From assembly GCA_017502975.1 (NCBI GenBank), contig JAFVTV010000048.1, positions 1 to 32,448 on the forward strand: 32,448 bases of DNA. Reading direction: 5' to 3'. Both the position numbers and the translations under genes were made by a program. Every line of letters begins with the position of its first letter. Position 1 is the first letter of the stretch. Positions 30,384 to 32,448 of the stretch are shown piece after piece. Source of the stretch: Clostridia bacterium. GTDB lineage: Bacteria; Bacillota; Clostridia; Oscillospirales; CAG-272. The notes under the pieces are model-generated. The model was not told where the DNA came from. It saw only the letters and a list, made by a program, of their open reading frames with translations, and searched no databases.

Positions 30384-31535
30384 ATGAAACACGTTGGTAT
30401 TATTTGCGAATACAATCCGTTCCATACGGGGCACGCACGGCTGCTTAAAGCTGTTCGCGGAGCCAACACCGTTGTGTGTTTGATGAGCGGCAACTTTACG
30501 CAGCGCGGCGAGGCGGCAATTTTGCCGCCCGTACCGCGCGCCGCCATGGCACTGGCGTGCGGGGCGGACCTCGTGCTCGAGCTGCCTTTTCCGTTTTCGG
30601 CTTCATCGGCGCGTTATTTTGCCACGGCGGGCGTGCGTGCGCTTGGCAGCCTTGGGATCGATACGCTTGCTTTTGGCAGTGAATGCGGCGACATCGAGAT
30701 ACTTTCCGCGCTTGCCGCGCGTGCACCCGAGGGGGAATATCGCAAAAAAGCGCCACACGTGATGCAAAATACAGGTGATGCTGCCGCGTATTTTGCGGCA
30801 CTTGGCGAAACGGTTTCCTCCAATGATATCTTGGCTGTGGAGTATTTGCGCGCTATCGCGCGCGAAGCGCCCGATATGGAGCCGTTTGTTGTCAACCGCA
30901 AAGGCGCAGAATACCGTCAAACGGTGCTAAAAAATGAGGAGTATCCTTCCGCCACTGCGCTGCGCGAGTCTTTGCGCGTGGGAGAGGGTATCAAGGCGCA
31001 TATCCCATTTGAGGCGCGAGAAATTTTCACAGATGCCGCCGCACGCTACGGCATTGCCGACACCGCCCGTCTTGGCAGCGCACTGCTTGCCGTTTTGCGC
31101 GCAAACGGTACGGGAAATCCCCATGAAATTGCCGAGTGCGGCGGTGGGCTGCATCGTCGCCTACAAAAGGCGGCTTGGAGCGCGGGTGACTATGGCGCGC
31201 TTTGCAAGGCGGCAGCAACCAAGCGCTATACCGATGGGCGCATTCGCCGTGCGCTCCTTTATCTGTTGGCAGGTGTTAAAAAAGAGGATCTTGTGGCACA
31301 TCCGGTATATCTCCGTTTGCTTGCCGCAAATGCCCGCGGCAGGGAATTCCTTAACGAAACCATGAAGCGCCGTACCGTTCACGTGGTAACCAAGCAAGCT
31401 GATATTGCAGGGCTTGGCGCTTGTGCCGCGCGCCAGCGCGAGCTTTCACTTCGTGCCGATGGGCTTTATGCGCTGTGCTTTGCCGATACTGTCACTCCCC
31501 ATGCACTGCAGACCGCTAAGCCCTATCTTTTATAA
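30384..31535 (+). CDS. tmcAL: tRNA(Met) cytidine acetate ligase
   Basis: Uses acetate and ATP to form N4-acetylcytidine at the wobble base of elongator tRNA-Met. This prevents misreading of Ile AUA codons. It has 383 residues and belongs to the former YlbM/DUF795 nucleotidyltransferase family. It begins with GIICEYNPFHTGHARLL, where HTGH is the nucleotidyltransferase motif. MSGNFTQRGEAAI and LVLELPFPFSASSARYFA are family blocks. EEYPSATALRESL lies further on. AAGGG stands about ten bases before the ATG. It diverges from ackA across a 136-base gap. Confidence 0.93.
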   Translation: MKHVGIICEYNPFHTGHARLLKAVRGANTVVCLMSGNFTQRGEAAILPPVPRAAMALACGADLVLELPFPFSASSARYFATAGVRALGSLGIDTLAFGSECGDIEILSALAARAPEGEYRKKAPHVMQNTGDAAAYFAALGETVSSNDILAVEYLRAIAREAPDMEPFVVNRKGAEYRQTVLKNEEYPSATALRESLRVGEGIKAHIPFEAREIFTDAAARYGIADTARLGSALLAVLRANGTGNPHEIAECGGGLHRRLQKAAWSAGDYGALCKAAATKRYTDGRIRRALLYLLAGVKKEDLVAHPVYLRLLAANARGREFLNETMKRRTVHVVTKQADIAGLGACAARQRELSLRADGLYALCFADTVTPHALQTAKPYLL

Positions 31536-31569
31536 ATAAGATGCGGTATAACCATATTTTATAAATGAC

Positions 31570-31598
31570 TTGACTTTTTTTATATAACGTGATATACT
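31570..31598 (+). promoter_or_regulatory. Sigma-A promoter of the 100-residue unknown gene
   Basis: TTGACT (31570-31575) and TATACT (31593-31598) with a 17-base spacer; the ribosome binding site GGAGG follows at 31621. Confidence 0.8.
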
Positions 31599-31632
31599 GT
31601 AATGCAGTAAATTTAGCAGAGGAGGCAGGATG

Positions 31633-31935
31633 ATGGCTGATACAAGAAAAAAGGTTGAAGGTGAATATCTGATGTATCAGGGCAAGCCCCTGGTGCGTGA
31701 AAACGATACCATTATTTACGGCGATCTCAATAATGATCCTTGCGTACTGTGCCTTGACATTATGGGTTATACAGGTGAGGGCGAGGCAAGAGTGCCGAGC
31801 AAGGTCCTTATTCAGGTGGTAGATGCCAAGGATCCCAATAAGATCATCAAGCAGGGTGATAAAGGCAGTCTGCATGATGCGTTTACACTTGGTATGACGT
31901 GGCTTGATCTTGAACTGAAAAAGGCACAAGCGTAA
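31633..31935 (+). CDS. Conserved-looking protein of unknown function
   Basis: A 100-residue soluble protein, not assigned to a named family. It begins MADTRKKVEGEYLMYQGKPL and continues with a polar, beta-rich middle (VRENDTIIYGDLNND, then VLIQVVDAKDP). It ends with a short helix (SLHDAFTLGMTWLDLELKKA). It has no membrane segment or signal peptide. Similar short proteins occur in clostridial genomes, in my recollection, without known function. Two ATGs are adjacent (31630, 31633); GGAGG at 31621-31625 is better spaced for the second. It is a single-gene unit with its own strong promoter and terminator, which suggests steady expression. Confidence 0.8.
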   Translation: MADTRKKVEGEYLMYQGKPLVRENDTIIYGDLNNDPCVLCLDIMGYTGEGEARVPSKVLIQVVDAKDPNKIIKQGDKGSLHDAFTLGMTWLDLELKKAQA

Positions 31936-31972
31936 TATAAAAAAGCACGCGCTGCGGCGCGTGCTTTTTTAT
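31936..31972. terminator. Bidirectional intrinsic terminator
   Basis: A long stem (TATAAAAAAGCACGCGC / GCGCGTGCTTTTTTATA, loop TGCG) with A- and T-runs. It serves both converging genes; the stop codon of the DUF1294 gene lies inside its right arm. Confidence 0.93.
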
Positions 31973-32235
31973 ATGGCTCTAAGGAGCAAAAAAATAATTG
32001 CTGCGTGTAGCAAAATGCCGCATACGTTGACGGCATAAAAGTAAAAATGCCTTGTTTTGTGACGGAAATATTGCATGGCGGCAAGCCCACCGACGGCACC
32101 GCCCAAAAGCGAAAAGCCAAGCAAGGCACGCTCGGGCACACGCCAAGCGCCTCGCTTTGCGCGATGCTTGTCGGCAGCGTATAATGCAAAGGTAAAGAGG
32201 TTCATCAGGGCAAGATAGATAAGGTAATATGTCAT
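31969..32235 (-). CDS. DUF1294 family small membrane protein
   Basis: An 88-residue inner-membrane protein with about three membrane segments (4-19, 38-55 and 67-85). The cytoplasmic loop carries the family signature YAADKHRAKRGAWRVPERAL, followed by LLGGAVGGLAAM and FRHKTRHFYF. The family is widespread, sometimes fused to a cold-shock domain, and its function is unknown. GAAAGGAAC precedes the ATG. Its stop lies within the shared terminator. Confidence 0.9.
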   Translation of the reverse strand: MTYYLIYLALMNLFTFALYAADKHRAKRGAWRVPERALLGFSLLGGAVGGLAAMQYFRHKTRHFYFYAVNVCGILLHAAIIFLLLRAI

Positions 32236-32285
32236 TGTTTTGGTGTTCCTTTCAAAGCCAAGACAGTTGGGCGACCTTATATAAT

Positions 32286-32314
32286 AGTATAAAGGATACC
32301 GATCTAAAAAGCAA
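32286..32314 (-). promoter_or_regulatory. Probable promoter of the DUF1294 gene
   Basis: Minus-strand TTGCTT (32314-32309) and TATACT (32291-32286) with a 17-base spacer. The -35 box is only a partial match. Confidence 0.5.
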
Positions 32315-32368
32315 TCTCTTTTGTAAAAAGCGTGAAAAAAGGAAAAAGAAAATTTTTTAAAAAAAGTA

Positions 32369-32397
32369 TTGACAACGAAAAGCCTATGTGCTAAAAT
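32369..32397 (+). promoter_or_regulatory. Strong sigma-A promoter of the tRNA gene
   Basis: TTGACA (32369-32374) and TAAAAT (32392-32397) with a 17-base spacer. The RNA would start around 32404, about ten bases before the tRNA. Confidence 0.85.
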
Positions 32398-32414
32398 ATA
32401 CAGGTCGCATAAAT

Positions 32415-32448
32415 CTGGGTGTGGCGCAGTTGGTAGCGCGCTACCTTG
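32415..32448 (+). tRNA. tRNA gene, 5' half only (cut by the window edge)
   Basis: The 5' acceptor strand CTGGGTG, T8, a D-arm with GCGC/GCGC stem and AGTTGGTA loop, and the 5' anticodon strand CTACC followed by TT all fit a tRNA. The last base of the window (G) would be anticodon position 34. The amino acid cannot be read. The D-arm style (GGCGCAG...GGTAGCGCG) recalls tRNA-Pro, and a GGG anticodon would fit, but this is a guess. Confidence 0.85.

Noticed and set aside
1-32448. Insertion sequences, integrases, phage modules or toxin-antitoxin pairs
   Set aside because: Looked for transposase, integrase and flanking-repeat patterns across the window and saw none.

Overview
This window looks like a chromosomal stretch from an uncultured, endospore-forming member of the Clostridia (Firmicutes/Bacillota), probably gut-associated. 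The evidence is a SpoVT sporulation regulator, two T-box riboswitches (tyrS, thrS), an IspH-ribosomal protein S1 fusion behind cmk and plsC, strong AGGAGG-type ribosome binding sites, consensus sigma-A promoters with 17-18 base spacers, and BspA-type leucine-rich repeats. The assignment rests on gene content only; no 16S rRNA gene is present. Most of the window is ordinary core genome, densely packed and separated by clear intrinsic terminators.

Layout. 1-53 is the start of a leftward gene cut by the window edge. 167-5170 is a three-gene surface-polysaccharide operon: a membrane nucleotide-sugar 4,6-dehydratase, a fused chain-length regulator/BY-kinase, and a Wzy/WaaL-like polymerase or ligase. 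It has its own promoter, a leader of about 175 bases and a shared terminator. 5170-5724 is spoVT (leftward). 5899-6536 is a decayed GntP-type permease. 6608-9010 is the serine operon serC-serA. 9038-11962 holds prfB (with no programmed frameshift), a small membrane protein and a secreted transglutaminase-like protein. 12048-13578 is tyrS with a Tyr T-box (leftward). 13641-19219 is an RpiR regulator followed by a BaiN/HI0933 flavoprotein, cmk, plsC and ispH-rpsA. 19252-19773 is a methylglyoxal-synthase-like protein lacking key catalytic residues. 19774-21967 is a T-box plus thrS.

22108-25603 is the most unusual locus. An ECF-type sigma factor overlaps a large single-pass membrane protein. That protein's short cytoplasmic head resembles the anti-sigma heads found beside such sigma factors, and its outer part carries an InlB-type repeat and about 13 BspA-type leucine-rich repeats. 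I read it as a candidate surface-sensing sigma/anti-sigma pair.

25711-30329 is leftward: a GH28-like beta-helix protein, gpmI and ackA. 30384-31535 is tmcAL (rightward, divergent from ackA). 31570-32314 holds a conserved 100-residue unknown and a DUF1294 membrane protein. 32369-32448 is a strong promoter and the first half of a tRNA gene running off the edge.

The genes cover translation (two aminoacyl-tRNA synthetases, RF2, S1, TmcAL, tRNA), serine and isoprenoid synthesis, phospholipid synthesis, lower glycolysis and acetate production. The accessory part is the cell-surface polysaccharide operon and the LRR sigma/anti-sigma pair.
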